Positions 63,447 through 64,000 of a stretch of DNA of 64,000 nt are shown in pieces. Within the stretch, counting starts at the first letter, position 1, and the number at the start of each line of letters is the position of its first letter. The notes beneath the pieces were generated by a model, which worked only from the letters and a program-made list of their open reading frames with translations, had not been told where the DNA came from and did no database searches. The stretch is from Kosakonia sp. BYX6. Lineage in GTDB: Bacteria; Pseudomonadota; Gammaproteobacteria; Enterobacterales; Enterobacteriaceae. The stretch covers positions 1,522,406-1,586,405 of the forward strand of contig NZ_CP151800.1 in NCBI RefSeq assembly GCF_038449125.1. Reading direction: 5' to 3'. Position numbers and translations under genes: made by a program.

Positions 63447-64000
63447 ATGTCAATAAGTTCATTTAACCGACGCTGGGCGGCGGTGATCCTCGAAGCCTTA
63501 ACCCGCCACGGCGTCAGGCATGTCTGCATTGCGCCGGGATCACGTTCCACCCCTTTAACGTTGGCCGCAGCGGAAAACCGCGCGCTGATTCATCACACCC
63601 ATTTTGATGAGCGCGGGCTGGGTCACCTCGCGCTGGGGTTAGCAAAAGCCAGCAATGAGCCCGTGGCGGTGATTGTGACGTCCGGTACGGCGGTTGCGAA
63701 TCTCTATCCCGCGCTGATTGAAGCGGGCCTGACCGGTGAAAAACTGGTGCTGCTGACCGCCGATCGCCCGCCAGAACTGATTGATTGCGGCGCTAACCAG
63801 GCCATCCGCCAGCCGGGCATGTTCGCCTCGCACCCGGCAGAATCCATTGCGTTACCGCGCCCCTCGCAGGATATCCCGGCGCGCTGGCTGGTTTCCGCCA
63901 TTGATAACCTGCTCGGCACGTTACACGGCGGGGCGGTGCATATTAACTGCCCGTTCGCCGAACCGCTGTACGGTGAAATGGACGATACCGGCCTCGCCTG
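63447..64000 (+). CDS. menD: SEPHCHC synthase MenD, 5' part
   Basis: MenD is the thiamine-diphosphate enzyme that joins isochorismate and 2-oxoglutarate in menaquinone synthesis. The window covers the first about 184 codons of roughly 556: [21 protein letters not shown], the isochorismate-site [17 protein letters not shown], the TPP glutamate in [15 protein letters not shown], and [21 protein letters not shown]. The ATG at 63447 gives the family N-terminus. The gene is cut by the window edge; it continues the men operon. Confidence 0.96.
   Translation, partial: MSISSFNRRWAAVILEALTRHGVRHVCIAPGSRSTPLTLAAAENRALIHHTHFDERGLGHLALGLAKASNEPVAVIVTSGTAVANLYPALIEAGLTGEKLVLLTADRPPELIDCGANQAIRQPGMFASHPAESIALPRPSQDIPARWLVSAIDNLLGTLHGGAVHINCPFAEPLYGEMDDTGLA

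Overview
The window is a stretch of enterobacterial chromosome (Enterobacteriaceae, gamma-proteobacteria). From the truncated fabB at the left edge to the truncated menD at the right edge the gene order follows the fabB-flk-pdxB-truA-accD-purF-hisP-pta-ackA-nuo-rbn-menF-menD block known from E. coli and Salmonella, and most products recall the E. coli proteins almost residue for residue. A cheV gene after nuoN and a GntR-type regulator/PTS/split-transketolase operon beside pta are Salmonella-like traits absent from E. coli K-12. The fairly high G+C, an ERIC element and REP units suggest an Enterobacter/Kosakonia-like genus, but the species cannot be fixed from this sequence alone.

Layout. 1-5.1 kb: 3' part of fabB, an ERIC element, the MFS exporter yfcJ, an accessory 6-phospho-beta-glucosidase with an AscG-like operator, and flk. 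5.1-15 kb: pdxB-usg-truA-dedA-accD-folC-dedD and, behind a PUR box, cvpA-purF-ubiX. 15.2-19.3 kb: the argT-hisJQMP lysine/arginine/ornithine and histidine ABC uptake genes, with sigma54-type promoters before argT and probably also hisJ. 19.4-22.9 kb: an accessory minus-strand patch (unknown protein, SorC-type regulator, small membrane protein, GNAT acetyltransferase, and the remains of a tandem duplication). 22.9-26.5 kb: yfcH, yfcG, yfcF, yfcE, yfcD; folX is missing. 26.5-31.7 kb: a divergent carbohydrate locus, a GntR-like LacI-family repressor facing a PTS IIA-IIB-IIC (ascorbate/Ula type) plus two transketolase half-proteins, with two matching palindromic operators in between. 31.9-41.3 kb: pta-ackA, yfbV, yfbU, hxpA, yfbS, yfbR, alaA. 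41.3-43.2 kb: a long AT-rich leader with a candidate 56-codon leader ORF directly before lrhA. 43.8-58.9 kb: the complete thirteen-gene nuoA-N operon for NADH dehydrogenase I (nuoC and nuoD fused), interrupted between nuoL and nuoM by a REP and a long palindromic repeat. 59-64 kb: cheV, rbn, elaA, elaB, menF and the 5' end of menD.

Functionally most of the window is housekeeping: fatty-acid, PLP, purine and menaquinone synthesis, tRNA modification, acetate overflow (Pta-AckA) and respiratory complex I. The less ordinary material is the PTS/split-transketolase operon, the lrhA leader ORF, the unknown gene beside a SorC-type regulator, the decayed duplication near 22.7 kb, and two copies of a large palindromic repeat (cvpA-purF and nuoL-nuoM gaps).
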